In this document: one piece after another, positions 34,230 through 43,344 of the stretch | How the letters are laid out: each line of letters opens with the position of its first letter | Numbering within the stretch: position 1 is the first letter of the stretch | Source of the DNA: Rs1 sp029027825 | GTDB lineage: Bacteria > Pseudomonadota > Gammaproteobacteria > Pseudomonadales > Balneatricaceae | Direction of reading: 5' to 3' | Length of the DNA stretch: 64,000 nt | Assembly (NCBI GenBank): GCA_029027825.1 | Contig: CP093399.1 | Span: 3,038,001-3,102,000 of the forward strand | Notes under the pieces: generated by a model | Databases searched by the model: none | Seen by the model: only the letters and a program-made list of their open reading frames with translations | Told to the model about the DNA's origin: nothing | Translations under genes and position numbers: made by a program

Positions 34230-35333
34230 TTAAGCGGTGATTAATCCATAATCCCGATCAAGAATTTCAATAATTTCAGCTCTAGGATCAGCCGGTATTT
34301 GCACTTTTTTACCAGTAATTGTCTTGGCGATACTAGTGTAAGTGTTACTCACCTCCAGCAAATCTGCCTCACTTAACAGAAAGCCCGCCGCCATATCTAA
34401 ACGCTCTGACATTTTATCTTTCGCCAACAGCAGTTCAGGTACTGGCACTGATTTAAGCAACATTTGACGAAAACCTTCTTTAGAGTTCTCTACAATCCGG
34501 CCTTCATCATAAGCTTCAGCGTCCCAGATTCTGGAGGAGTCAGGGGTACCTACTTCATCGATATAAATTAGTTCATCATTGCCGGCTAAGTCTTTAACGT
34601 AGCCAAATTCAAATTTGGTATCGACAAAAATTTGTTCAACCGCTGCCAACTGCTGAGTAATTAAGTCAAAGCCTTCTGTTAATAGCTTTTCGTACAGATC
34701 CACATCATCAGCACTGTTAAATTTAAATGCGGCTAAATTATTAATGATGTTTTCCCGGCTGATATTGACATCATCTACTTCAGGTACTTCGCTTACACCG
34801 GTGATAATGCCTTTGGTTGAGGGGGTGATTAATAATTTTGGCATCTTTTGGTTAGCTTGCAATCCCTCGTCTAACGTAATCCCACAAAAATCACGCACAT
34901 CTTGAGCATATGAACGCCACATACTGCCAGTGATGTATTGACGTGCTATCGCCTCAACCATAACCGGCTGTGCCTGACGTACAATCCAGATGTAGGGATG
35001 CGGGACATCAACAATATGATTGCCGGCTAGTCCAGCCTCATCAAAGGCTTTGAACCAATGTGCAGAAATAGCGTTTAGAGCAGCACCTTTACCAGGCACA
35101 CCATTTAATCCATTTTCACCTTTCCAAATACATTCAAATGCCGAGATACGATCACTAATAATCATAATCGCCAGTGGCGTATCAGCAGCTATTTTGTAAC
35201 CTTTTTCGACAATCAGTCTGGCGCTGTCTGCTGCAGTTAATTTATAAACTGATCGAACTTTTCCGCTGTGAATTTTGCCACTCACTCTAATTGGTAAGTC
35301 ATCATTCACATCCATTACTTGATAAGCGCTCAT
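34230..35333 (-). CDS. purC: SAICAR synthetase (long type)
   Basis: 367 residues from ATG 35333 (MSAYQVMDVNDD), with GGAG seven bases upstream. Catalyses the ATP-dependent joining of aspartate to CAIR in purine synthesis. Motifs: IHSGKVRSVYKL (about 20-31), ISDRISAFECIW, HPYIWIVRQAQPVMVEAIARQYITGS (quoted in part, about 105-130), IFVDTKFEFGY, DEVGTPDSSRIW. This is the longer ~365-residue form found in Vibrio and relatives rather than the ~237-residue E. coli form. It is separated from bamC by a terminator, so it has its own promoter. Confidence 0.96.
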   Translation of the reverse strand: MSAYQVMDVNDDLPIRVSGKIHSGKVRSVYKLTAADSARLIVEKGYKIAADTPLAIMIISDRISAFECIWKGENGLNGVPGKGAALNAISAHWFKAFDEAGLAGNHIVDVPHPYIWIVRQAQPVMVEAIARQYITGSMWRSYAQDVRDFCGITLDEGLQANQKMPKLLITPSTKGIITGVSEVPEVDDVNISRENIINNLAAFKFNSADDVDLYEKLLTEGFDLITQQLAAVEQIFVDTKFEFGYVKDLAGNDELIYIDEVGTPDSSRIWDAEAYDEGRIVENSKEGFRQMLLKSVPVPELLLAKDKMSERLDMAAGFLLSEADLLEVSNTYTSIAKTITGKKVQIPADPRAEIIEILDRDYGLITA

Positions 35334-35472
35334 TGGTTCTCCAGTTATTATTGTCATATAAAGGTTAAATATAGAGTTTAAATATAGAGGTACTACATGC
35401 CACTTTTATTGGTTTTTGATTAACCCACTGTGTCAGCCAAATTCAAATATGCAATACTCAAGATAAGGTCCT

Positions 35473-35505
35473 AAACAAAAACACCCACTGACTAAGTGGG
35501 TGTTT
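35473..35505 (-). terminator. Intrinsic terminator after bamC
   Basis: A ten-base-pair stem AACACCCACT/AGTGGGTGTT (35480-35504) followed on the minus strand by TTTTTGTTT. It ends the dapA-bamC transcript ahead of purC. Confidence 0.85.
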
Positions 35506-35513
35506 GACTACCT

Positions 35514-35560
35514 GAAACCTCTGCATAACTACTGCGCTCGCAACGTTATACAGAGATCTC
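35514..35560. repeat. REP-like hairpin, 3' of bamC
   Basis: AACCTCTGCATAAC ... GTTATACAGAGATCTC around CTACTGCGCTCGCAAC, a member of the hairpin family also at 2609 and 61814. It lies 12 bp after the bamC stop, just before the terminator. Confidence 0.75.
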
Positions 35561-35571
35561 ATTTAAGACAG

Positions 35572-37020
35572 TCAGGCTCTTGGAATACTGTCTTTAATTC
35601 TCCACAGCAATTCTTCTGCCGGGACCGATGCCGCCTCTTCACCTTTCTTATTAAACACGGTGACGAACGTAGCATTGCCACGGAATTTCAATTTTAGTTG
35701 GTAGCCAGCGGTAAGCTCATACACATTAGTATTTATATTAAAGAAGCCTTTGTTAAAACCTCGGTTAAAGTTATAGACAACCTTTCCGCCAAGCCACACT
35801 TTAAACCCTTCTTGGTTAGCTGGATGATTGGGATCGGTAAATGCCAATTCTTTGCTGGACTCAACTTGCCCTTTAGCGGTGTAACTGACATTTTTAACGT
35901 CAGATTGATCATCATCCCCGATACCAAAGGAAGCAAAAGTCAAAGGACCGCGATCACCATGCAACCATTCAAAAAAGCCACGCTTTTCTTCCTTTACTGG
36001 CGTCAAAGAAGTAAAAGTAAGATAGAACGCACTGCCTACAGGATCTTTGGTGCCGACATCTATCTGGTTTGCAGTTAATGAGTTATCCACCAGCCGCCAA
36101 GCATTTTCTAAACTACCTGAAATTTTCAGTGCAGGCTTACCGTTAGCATTGCGGCCGAAAAGCACCGATCCCTCGCGTTGTGAACGCTTAAATTTACTCG
36201 CTAATAAGCCACTATTTTCAGTGCCGTTGGTCGCTTTACTCATAAAACGCAACAATTCGTAAAGCATATCGGTTTTGTAGGAGATGTTTTCTGACTCTTT
36301 ACTCCAATCGACCTTATCCACCGCTTTATTAACCGGATACTGTACATGTGCCATACTGATCACGGTTCTAAATGGATTTTGCTGATCAGCTCGTAGCTGA
36401 ATGCGCAGCTTGTTCTTACTATCGCCAGTAACACTTTGCAGAGTCAGTTTTTTGATCCAGCCATCGACCACACCGAACTTATCGCCTTCTAAGACTAACC
36501 AATCACTTTCAATAATCCCCCGCTGATAATCTAAGCCGCTAATACCTAAATTATTAAACTCCATAAATTGCTGAGCTTTTGACCAAATTTTATCAATTGG
36601 CTCGTCAACTACTAATACTTTCCCCGAGCCTTCCTGCTTAAAATTTACTGATTCAGACCCTGAATCCGCATAAAAATACTCAGGACGTTTAACCTGATTG
36701 ATCGGTGCTGACTCAGCCAGAACGCGTAGCGGTATTTCCATCGTGTCTCTAGTTTGCTTAGCATTTAACTGCCCAGGAATTTGCAACCGAGCCGATGAAG
36801 TTACTTTTTGATACTCTTTACTGCGATCGTGAATCAAGCCATTTTCACCGTACAAAGCATTGTTCGATAAGGTACTGCAACCCGTCAGAAAACCAACACT
36901 CAATACTGTAGCAAGTCCTACGCTTCGCAAAGATATACTTTCGACTAACAAACTTTTATAACTCTTAGAGTACTGCTTTAAGATAACTACTGGATAATTA
37001 CTAATATGCTGGTATTTCAT
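35572..37020 (-). CDS. bamC: Outer membrane assembly lipoprotein BamC (NlpB)
   Basis: 482 residues, longer than E. coli BamC (344). A lipobox LSVGFLTGCSTLS puts the lipidated Cys near residue 48. The leader before it is unusually long; GAGG five bases before the ATG at 37020 supports this start, but an internal TTG (MRSVGLATVL) would give a conventional signal. The helix-grip domains are visible as VLVVDEPIDKIWSKAQQFME and LKISGSLENAWRLVDNSL. Part of the BamABCDE beta-barrel assembly machine. The gene follows dapA with a 45-bp gap, the classic dapA-bamC order. Confidence 0.9.
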   Translation of the reverse strand: MKYQHISNYPVVILKQYSKSYKSLLVESISLRSVGLATVLSVGFLTGCSTLSNNALYGENGLIHDRSKEYQKVTSSARLQIPGQLNAKQTRDTMEIPLRVLAESAPINQVKRPEYFYADSGSESVNFKQEGSGKVLVVDEPIDKIWSKAQQFMEFNNLGISGLDYQRGIIESDWLVLEGDKFGVVDGWIKKLTLQSVTGDSKNKLRIQLRADQQNPFRTVISMAHVQYPVNKAVDKVDWSKESENISYKTDMLYELLRFMSKATNGTENSGLLASKFKRSQREGSVLFGRNANGKPALKISGSLENAWRLVDNSLTANQIDVGTKDPVGSAFYLTFTSLTPVKEEKRGFFEWLHGDRGPLTFASFGIGDDDQSDVKNVSYTAKGQVESSKELAFTDPNHPANQEGFKVWLGGKVVYNFNRGFNKGFFNINTNVYELTAGYQLKLKFRGNATFVTVFNKKGEEAASVPAEELLWRIKDSIPRA

Positions 37021-37065
37021 ACAACCTCGAATCTGGGTTAAAAGCGATTACTGTCAATCTACAAT

Positions 37066-37944
37066 TCACAGTAATTGGTTGGTTTTCATGGCACTCAATA
37101 AGGGTGATTTATACTGTTCAGAAAGCGGCGTTAAAGGCAATCGAATACCTTCTCCCATCAGTCCCAATTGCGCGACTGCCCATTTGACGGGAATAGGATT
37201 TGACTCCATAAATAATTGATTGTGTAAATCCATTAATTCAGCGTTGAGTGCCCTAGCTCCTATCGCATCTCCAGCAATGGCCAGATCACACATTTCTGAC
37301 ATTTTAGTCGGGGCAACGTTTGCGGTAACCGAAATATTACCGTGACCTCCAGCGAGCATAAGTTCTACAGCGGTTACGTCATCACCTGAATAGACAGCAA
37401 ACCCTTCAGGGGCATTTCTGACTAATGATTTATTTCTTTGTACGTCACCGGTCGCGTCTTTAATACCGACAATATTAGCGACATCATTAGCTAAACGTAA
37501 GGTAGTTTCTTCCTGCATATCTGCAATCGTTCGCCCAGGGACATTATATAAAATCTGCGGTATATCGACGGCTTCGGCGATCGCTTTGAAATGCAGGTAC
37601 ATTCCTTCTTGAGTCGGCTTATTATAATAGGGAACCACCGATAAACAGGCATCAACACCCAGTGCTTTGGCCTCTTTAGAAAGTTCGATTGCCTCTTTAG
37701 TATTATTAGCACCGGTACCGGCTATCACCGGAATCCGCCCTGCAACCAACTCGACAATCCGCTTAATAACGGCACAGTGCTCAGCAGGGCTTAAAGTAGC
37801 AGACTCTCCAGACGTGCCGACGGCAACTATTGATCGAGTGCCATGCTCTATGTGAAATTCAACTAACACAGCCAAAGCAGACCAATCTACATCCCCCGCT
37901 GGGGTCATTGGGGTAACAAGTGCAACAATACTACCGGTAATCAT
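37066..37944 (-). CDS. dapA: 4-hydroxy-tetrahydrodipicolinate synthase
   Basis: 292 residues from ATG 37944 (MITGSIVALVTPM), with GGAG six bases upstream; the frame extends to a TTG that is not needed. Condenses pyruvate with aspartate semialdehyde in lysine/DAP synthesis. GTSGESATLSPAEH (about 43-56) holds the Thr pair, ILYNVPGRT (about 131-139) the catalytic Tyr, GIKDATGD (about 159-166) the Schiff-base Lys. First gene of dapA-bamC. Confidence 0.97.
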   Translation of the reverse strand: MITGSIVALVTPMTPAGDVDWSALAVLVEFHIEHGTRSIVAVGTSGESATLSPAEHCAVIKRIVELVAGRIPVIAGTGANNTKEAIELSKEAKALGVDACLSVVPYYNKPTQEGMYLHFKAIAEAVDIPQILYNVPGRTIADMQEETTLRLANDVANIVGIKDATGDVQRNKSLVRNAPEGFAVYSGDDVTAVELMLAGGHGNISVTANVAPTKMSEMCDLAIAGDAIGARALNAELMDLHNQLFMESNPIPVKWAVAQLGLMGEGIRLPLTPLSEQYKSPLLSAMKTNQLL

Positions 37945-38183
37945 TTTCTTCTCCAATACTGACGAGGGCTAGCTGCCCTTTACCTTACTATCTCTCAAAC
38001 ATAAATACATGACTGATTGAGCTTACCATTTGGCACCGTATTCTATAAGTATACTAAGGATAAGTCTCGTATTTTCTGAAGCTGTTGCCAACAACTTTTT
38101 CAAACAAAAAGGCGGCCTCTAACTATCCCAGAGATATACTGGATTTTTATGAAGAACTAATTAGAGAGTAAAAGAAGAGGAGG

Positions 38184-38222
38184 CTATCGTTGAACGGGAG
38201 GAGTTTTAAGGTAAAACGATAG
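38184..38222 (-). other. Hairpin in the dapA leader
   Basis: CTATCGTT ... AACGATAG arms about 23 bases apart, 240 bp upstream of dapA and beyond the proQ terminator, with a CCTCCTCTTCTTTT run following on the minus strand. It could be a leader structure of dapA. It does not resemble the lysine riboswitch. Confidence 0.35.
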
Positions 38223-38241
38223 ATAAGGGACCTATTCGAAG

Positions 38242-38275
38242 AATAAAAACCAGCACACAAGATTAGTGTGTACTG
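38242..38275 (-). terminator. Intrinsic terminator after proQ
   Basis: On the minus strand CAGTACACA pairs with TGTGTGCTG (one T-G wobble), followed by GTTTTTATT. It lies 75 bp downstream of the proQ stop. Confidence 0.7.
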
Positions 38276-38347
38276 ATGTTAGAGCTGTAGCAACAAGCGA
38301 GGAAACGATGCAATCGAAGGCGACTAAACCCCTAACGACACCCGAAA

Positions 38348-38818
38348 TCAACCTTTTTTGGTTAACAGCATTTCCAACTTACTATTTATACGCTGCTGTT
38401 TTTCTTGATCTTTTTTAGCTTGTTCTTGCAAACGCTGATTATCTTTGCGACGCTGATGAAACTCTTTTAACTGAGTTTTAGCGTATTCGGCTTCACTTTC
38501 AGTTACTTTTCCTGCATCTTTACCTGTCAAATCGATGCGCTCAACATCTAACTTCATAGCCCGAAAATAATTAGGAGCGCGAACATAAGATGCTAAAGCA
38601 CGCTTTATCTTATTTTTAGCAACCTTTTCATCAGCAATTAAATCGTCTTGAATTCCAATTTTGAGCGGGCGAATATTTGTCCGACTAAACGTCTGCGGAT
38701 ATAATTCGATTAACATCGCTAAGGCAGCCTGGTTACTTGCTCTGTTTTTAGCTTTGTTCTTATTGGCAGCTGGTTTTTCAGCGCCAGCGTTTTCTACATT
38801 GATTACTTCTTGAATCAC
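38348..38818 (-). CDS. proQ: ProQ/FinO-family RNA chaperone
   Basis: 156 residues from the GTG at 38818 (VIQEVINVENAG), chosen because the upstream extension is unrelated to the family and begins in a poor context. The FinO domain is visible as AALAMLIELYPQTFS (about 32-46), RPLKIGIQDDLI (about 52-63) and KRALASYVRAPNYFRAM (about 74-90). A charged, Lys/Gln-rich helical C-terminus follows, with no Tudor-like domain as in full-length E. coli ProQ. It binds structured RNA and 3' ends globally. It is a second candidate RNA-based regulator in this window besides the GGA-rich RNAs. Confidence 0.85.
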   Translation of the reverse strand: MIQEVINVENAGAEKPAANKNKAKNRASNQAALAMLIELYPQTFSRTNIRPLKIGIQDDLIADEKVAKNKIKRALASYVRAPNYFRAMKLDVERIDLTGKDAGKVTESEAEYAKTQLKEFHQRRKDNQRLQEQAKKDQEKQQRINSKLEMLLTKKG

Positions 38819-38976
38819 GACACAACTCTCGAGTTTTCTGAATTTAAATATTGAGACCCAAGCCGGATAATCGAAACTGACTCGGTCGTAGCAAATTATC
38901 CAACTAGGGTAGCACAAAACCCAAGTTGCACTATTATTAATGAGATATATTTATATTAAACCAGCCAAATTGCACA

Positions 38977-39222
38977 CTATTCAGCTATACCTTTACGAAT
39001 AATATATTTGTAAATATCATTCTCTTCGTAGTGGTTAATTAGCTCATGACCTAAAAACATACAAAATTTAGGTATATCTCGCTCTGTAGATGGATCTGTT
39101 GCTTCAACCAATAAAGTATCACCAACCGACATATCTCGTATCTTACTGTGCAGTAACATCACTGGATCAGGACAGTATAACCCCTTTGTATCCAGTAAAT
39201 GATCTACTTCTTTACCAGCCAT
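38977..39222 (-). CDS. tusA: Sulfurtransferase TusA
   Basis: 81 residues. DTKGLYCPDPVMLLHSKI (about 12-29) contains the CPxP motif whose Cys carries persulfide sulfur from IscS to TusBCD and MnmA for 2-thiouridine in tRNA. The remaining TusA fold (VGDTLLVEATDPSTERDIPKF) is standard. No tus or other thiolation genes are adjacent. Monocistronic, 160 bp from proQ. Confidence 0.95.
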   Translation of the reverse strand: MAGKEVDHLLDTKGLYCPDPVMLLHSKIRDMSVGDTLLVEATDPSTERDIPKFCMFLGHELINHYEENDIYKYIIRKGIAE

Positions 39223-39515
39223 GTACTTGCCTACAAGGTAATTTTAAACATAACAAATAGCCTGTATTTTAGGCGTCACTATTGTCGCAAAATTATTGCT
39301 TGAGAGGAAGGCTATATACTAGCGAAATCACGATTAAGTTAAATCCATTTGCTAGCTATTTTACAGTCGATCATTGGTCATTAAAATAGATAAGCAATAT
39401 AAGGCACTTATAAAAACCTTACCCTAGAACTTATTCATGATCAAACCGAGCTGCCGCGGCCAAGCCTGCTTTCCTAGATACTACGTCGCTATCAGAGACA
39501 GCCCCTTCGAAAGAC

Positions 39516-40259
39516 TTAGTTTCCAAGCAAAACTTTCGATACCGCCTGAGCCGATATTTTCAAATACTGCTCTTGAGTATACCCAGATTTAACTCTGGGC
39601 TTTAAATCATGATCAGCATCTTCAAACCACTGAATTTTTACTCGTTTACCTAATGGATAATTAAGCACTTCGTCCCTTGTCCCTAACTTATCCCTACTGC
39701 CTTGAAAAATATAAACATCCGTTGCTATCTTATGTAAGTGCTCAATTCGCAATAGCTCTGGCTTTTTGATGGAGTGAAAAGGATAGCCGTAGACAAAAAC
39801 TCCTTTGACCGTTATTTCGCTAGTAATTGACAGCTCTGCAAAAGCACTACCGAGCTGACTGCGGTTAGTCATAGGATGCAAAAAATCTGCTATTAAAGTA
39901 GCTACTCTCCCGCCAAGTGATTTACCAGCCAAATACAGTGGCAATCGGTGATTTTCTGGCGAAACAAGGACTTCTTTGATCGCAGCAAGATAAGCTGCTA
40001 ATAAAACTGGCATTTTATCGGGGAAGCCTTTTTTTCCGGTTAGGCGCCTCTTGGCCATAAAAGGAAATTCAAACCTAACCACTTTCAAACCACTTTCATT
40101 TAACAGTTTACTCAAATTATTCATATACTCATGATCCATAGATATACCAGAACCATGGGCGAGAACGACCATACCTTTAGTCAGCCTACCACTTTCATTA
40201 ATCCTCTCATTGTTTAGATATTCAACCACAGATTCTGTTATCAGTAATTTCACTTCCAC
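39516..40259 (-). CDS. Alpha/beta hydrolase (Tex30/KANL3 type)
   Basis: 247 residues, GTG start. VVLAHGSGISMDHEYM (oxyanion strand, about 31-46), KVVRFEFPFMAKRR, the nucleophile elbow LAGKSLGGRVATL (Ser about 118), VFVYGYPFH, and the acid/His region GSRDKLGTR and DADHDLKP (His about 224). This matches the dienelactone-hydrolase-like family of bacterial Tex30/KANL3 homologues. The substrate is unknown. Starts from an AT-rich 820-bp gap shared with the ccoN promoter. Confidence 0.78.
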   Translation of the reverse strand: MEVKLLITESVVEYLNNERINESGRLTKGMVVLAHGSGISMDHEYMNNLSKLLNESGLKVVRFEFPFMAKRRLTGKKGFPDKMPVLLAAYLAAIKEVLVSPENHRLPLYLAGKSLGGRVATLIADFLHPMTNRSQLGSAFAELSITSEITVKGVFVYGYPFHSIKKPELLRIEHLHKIATDVYIFQGSRDKLGTRDEVLNYPLGKRVKIQWFEDADHDLKPRVKSGYTQEQYLKISAQAVSKVLLGN

Positions 40260-40587
40260 CCATCCATAAATATTGCCTACACCCTAATTATATCGCCCGA
40301 CATCCACTTAATACTTTAATCCGCCCTCCATGGCAAATTTAATACATTGTTTAATCTTAGCGCTTTTAGAAAAATCTTCTATACTTAAAGTGCTTGGATA
40401 TATCCTGAATTCCTCACACACCCCTGACAGATAAAGAAACTGGTGATTAAGGCACCTACTGCAAGCATGCTGAATGTCTGAAGAAAACCGTTTTCAAAGA
40501 ACCCTAAAAGCACTGTAAGCACCGCATAAGGGACGAGGACACTTGGAGGAACACCTGAAATATTGTGAGATTCAAAACAAAGCCCAA

Positions 40588-40750
40588 TACCTGAAACCAT
40601 GACTTCAAAGTGAAGACAGAGTGTAAAATATTGGCTCTACAGTGGAATTTAAAAATCTTAGCTGCACTCGCAGGTTCAGCGGGCATTTTTCTAGCCGTCG
40701 TAGAATAAAGAGTTTGCGCTATGTAGTGCAGCAAGTCACTGATTCAGGTA
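40588..40750 (+). repeat. MITE family 1, copy 2
   Basis: TACCTGAAACCATGACTTCA to CACTGATTCAGGTA; the most diverged of the three complete copies. It lies in the 40260-41079 gap, whose left part shows only a short doubtful open frame and whose right part holds the ccoN promoter. Confidence 0.8.
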
Positions 40751-40925
40751 ATACTCACCGTATGTATTGACGATCTGAATTGCATGTTACATTATAGATT
40801 TAGTGATTAACCCCATGGAATCTGGCAATTATTTTTTCCAAACCACTTTAAGTTACTTTTAGAATACTGGTAGTTGAGCGGTAGCTGTTCTAGCTTAATG
40901 TTGCAACTCACTTTTCAGACATTTC

Positions 40926-40966
40926 CTAATAGTGATCAAAGTAATGATATGAAACAGTTTTATAAC
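40926..40966 (+). promoter_or_regulatory. FNR/Anr-type promoter of ccoNOQP
   Basis: CTAATAGTGATCAA (40926-40939) has one perfect ATCAA half-site and one weak half. Its centre lies 31 bp from the centre of TATAAC (40961-40966), the spacing expected for an activator bound at -41.5. This predicts a start near 40973 and a 107-base leader. Oxygen-responsive control fits cbb3 genes. Confidence 0.55.
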
Positions 40967-41079
40967 AAAAAAAGTTACATTTGTTGAATAGTTGACTGAA
41001 TATCATTGTAAAACTAGTGTTATTCCAAGATAATTAACCTAATAATAACTTTATAAACGCTTATTGATGAGAATTTTAC

Positions 41080-42507
41080 ATGAGCACTGAAATAGCACAC
41101 CCAACTTACGACTATAACGTGGTGCGTCAGTTTTCTATTATGACAGTGGTTTGGGGGATTGTCGGCATGACTGTCGGTCTTCTAATTGCTGCACAATTAG
41201 TCTGGCCCCAACTTAATTTTGATACCGCATGGCTAAGCTTTGGTCGTCTTCGACCACTACACACAAATGCTGTAATTTTCGCATTTGGCGGTAGCGCATT
41301 GTTTGCGACGTCATACTATGTAGTTCAAAGAACCTGTCAAACTAGATTATTTGGCGGCTGGCTAGTTCCCTTTACATTTTGGGGTTGGCAGCTGGTTATC
41401 ATTTTAGCTGTGATCACTTTGCCTATGGGGTTAACCTCCACCAAAGAGTACGCCGAGTTAGAATGGCCAATAGACATTCTACTCGCTCTTGTTTGGATTG
41501 CTTATTTGATCGTCTTTGTCGGCACCGTTCAACAGCGAAAAGTTTCCCATATTTATGTGGGCAACTGGTTCTTTATGGCGTTTATTATAGTGGTTGCCAT
41601 ATTGCACATCGTAAACAGCGCCGCTATCCCGATATCAATGTGGAAATCATACTCCGTCTATCCTGGCGCGATCGATGCCATGGTTCAGTGGTGGTATGGA
41701 CACAATGCCGTAGGATTCTTCCTAACAGCAGGCTTCTTGGGAATGATGTATTACTTTGTTCCTAAACAATCTGGCCGCCCTATTTACTCTTACCGACTGT
41801 CAATTGTTCACTTTTGGGCGTTAATAGCGACTTACATTTGGGCTGGTGGTCACCATTTGCATTACACTGCGCTACCAGACTGGACTCAATCTGTGGCGAT
41901 GGTAATGTCGTTGATTTTACTAGCACCTTCATGGGGCGGTATGATTAACGGAATGATGACTTTATCTGGCGCTTGGCACAAGTTACGCACCGATCCAATA
42001 TTGCGCTTCCTAGTGGTATCACTGTCTTTCTATGGTATGTCTACCTTTGAAGGGCCGATGATGGCAATCAAAACGGTAAATGCACTATCTCACTTTACCG
42101 ACTGGACCATTGGTCACGTACACGCCGGAGCACTTGGCTGGGTTGCTATGATATCGATAGGTGCAACTTATCATATGATTCCTAAAGTATTTGGCAAATC
42201 AGCTATGTACAGCACTGCGATGATTAATATTCACTTTTGGCTAGCCACCGCCGGAACTGTTCTTTATATCTGCGCAATGTGGGTAAACGGTATTTTACAG
42301 GGATTAATGTGGCGTGCAGTCAACTCTGATGGCACCTTAACTTACAGCTTTGTTGATGCGCTTGAAGCTAGTCACCCTGGTTACTTTGTTCGCTGGTTAG
42401 GCGGTGTTTTATGGGTCACTGGTATGTTGATTATGGCCTGCAACGTTTGGTTAACTGTCCGCAGCACTAATAAAGCTGTTGATAACGCGAAACCACAAGC
42501 AGCTTAA
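41080..42507 (+). CDS. ccoN: cbb3 cytochrome c oxidase subunit I
   Basis: 475 residues, about 12 membrane helices. Haem-copper catalytic subunit of the high-affinity cbb3 oxidase, which reduces O2 and pumps protons. Conserved His ligands are in RLRPLHTNAVIFAFGGS (about 47-63), WWYGHNAVGFFLTAGFLG (about 207-224, CuB His and catalytic Tyr region), WAGGHHLHYTALPDW and TIGHVHAGALGWVAM (about 345-359, the two haem His residues). Length is normal. First gene of ccoNOQP behind an FNR-like box. Confidence 0.97.
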   Translation: MSTEIAHPTYDYNVVRQFSIMTVVWGIVGMTVGLLIAAQLVWPQLNFDTAWLSFGRLRPLHTNAVIFAFGGSALFATSYYVVQRTCQTRLFGGWLVPFTFWGWQLVIILAVITLPMGLTSTKEYAELEWPIDILLALVWIAYLIVFVGTVQQRKVSHIYVGNWFFMAFIIVVAILHIVNSAAIPISMWKSYSVYPGAIDAMVQWWYGHNAVGFFLTAGFLGMMYYFVPKQSGRPIYSYRLSIVHFWALIATYIWAGGHHLHYTALPDWTQSVAMVMSLILLAPSWGGMINGMMTLSGAWHKLRTDPILRFLVVSLSFYGMSTFEGPMMAIKTVNALSHFTDWTIGHVHAGALGWVAMISIGATYHMIPKVFGKSAMYSTAMINIHFWLATAGTVLYICAMWVNGILQGLMWRAVNSDGTLTYSFVDALEASHPGYFVRWLGGVLWVTGMLIMACNVWLTVRSTNKAVDNAKPQAA

Positions 42508-42519
42508 GGAGCCGATATT

Positions 42520-43140
42520 ATGTTAAAGCACGATACTATTGAAAGACATGTTGGTTTAATGGCTCTGTTAATAATTTTGGTAATCAGTGGTGGTGGTCTA
42601 GCCGAGATTGTGCCGTTATTTTTCCAGGTATCTACAACCAAACCTATTGAAGGCTTAACACCTTACACCCCTCTTGAAATGGAAGGGCGTGACATATACA
42701 TTCGCGAGGGCTGCCTTGTTTGCCACTCGCAAATGATACGTCCGTTTAGAGCTGAAACTGAACGCTATGGACATTTTTCTACAGCCAACGAATTCGTCTG
42801 GGAACACCCTTTCTTATGGGGATCAAAACGTACTGGACCTGATCTAGCCCGTGTTGGCGGACGCTATTCTGACGACTGGCACAGAGCTCACTTGTACAAT
42901 CCTCGCGATGTAGTTAGCGAATCGAAAATGCCAAGTTATCCTTGGTTGTTTAAAGATAAGCTAACCGGCAAGGATACGCAGAAAAAATTAGAAGTTTTTG
43001 CCCAGTTCGGTGTGCCATACACAGCGGAGCAAATCGAGACAGCACAAGATGAAGTTGCTGGTCGATACGAGATTGAAGGATTGTTCGCTTATTTACAATC
43101 TCTAGGTAAAAAACATACAGTCTATAACAACAAACGGTAA
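42520..43140 (+). CDS. ccoO: cbb3 oxidase subunit II (monohaem cytochrome c)
   Basis: 206 residues. One N-terminal membrane anchor (about 11-33) and a periplasmic mono-haem cytochrome c domain with REGCLVCHSQMIRPFRAETERYG quoted only in part: CLVCH haem motif near residue 66-70. The axial Met is in SKMPSYPWLF. Passes electrons to CcoN. RBS AAGGAG precedes it. Confidence 0.97.
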   Translation: MLKHDTIERHVGLMALLIILVISGGGLAEIVPLFFQVSTTKPIEGLTPYTPLEMEGRDIYIREGCLVCHSQMIRPFRAETERYGHFSTANEFVWEHPFLWGSKRTGPDLARVGGRYSDDWHRAHLYNPRDVVSESKMPSYPWLFKDKLTGKDTQKKLEVFAQFGVPYTAEQIETAQDEVAGRYEIEGLFAYLQSLGKKHTVYNNKR

Positions 43141-43146
43141 ATAACT

Positions 43147-43344
43147 GTGAGTTACGAAGTTTATGGTCCTTACATTCCAGTAGTGATGCTAATCACATTT
43201 CTGGCACTTTTTGTCTGGGTACTTTTACCCAGCAACAAAAAAGGCTTTGATAGTGCTGCTAATCTACCATTTGAAGAAGATGGCTTTGAAGCCACAACTG
43301 ATGAAAGTAAGACTCAGAACAATGACAGGAGAGAAACACCATGA
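43147..43344 (+). CDS. ccoQ: cbb3 oxidase subunit CcoQ
   Basis: 65 residues from a GTG. One membrane helix (IPVVMLITFLALFVWVLL, about 10-27) followed by a polar tail with PSNKKGFDSAANLPFEED, typical CcoQ/FixQ. Stabilises the oxidase complex. Its stop overlaps the ccoP start (ATGA). Confidence 0.92.
   Translation: MSYEVYGPYIPVVMLITFLALFVWVLLPSNKKGFDSAANLPFEEDGFEATTDESKTQNNDRRETP

Noticed and set aside
38000..38240. Another GGA-rich small RNA between dapA and proQ
   Set aside because: Several GGA triplets occur but few are in stable loops, and there is no plus-strand terminator.
37957..38345. Lysine riboswitch in front of dapA
   Set aside because: The leader has a hairpin and the proQ terminator but not the conserved lysine-riboswitch core.
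40385..40600. 71-residue minus-strand frame with two hydrophobic stretches
   Set aside because: Its first codons lie inside MITE family 1 and no RBS is seen. It could be the relic of a membrane-protein gene cut by the insertion, but nothing upstream of the MITE continues it.
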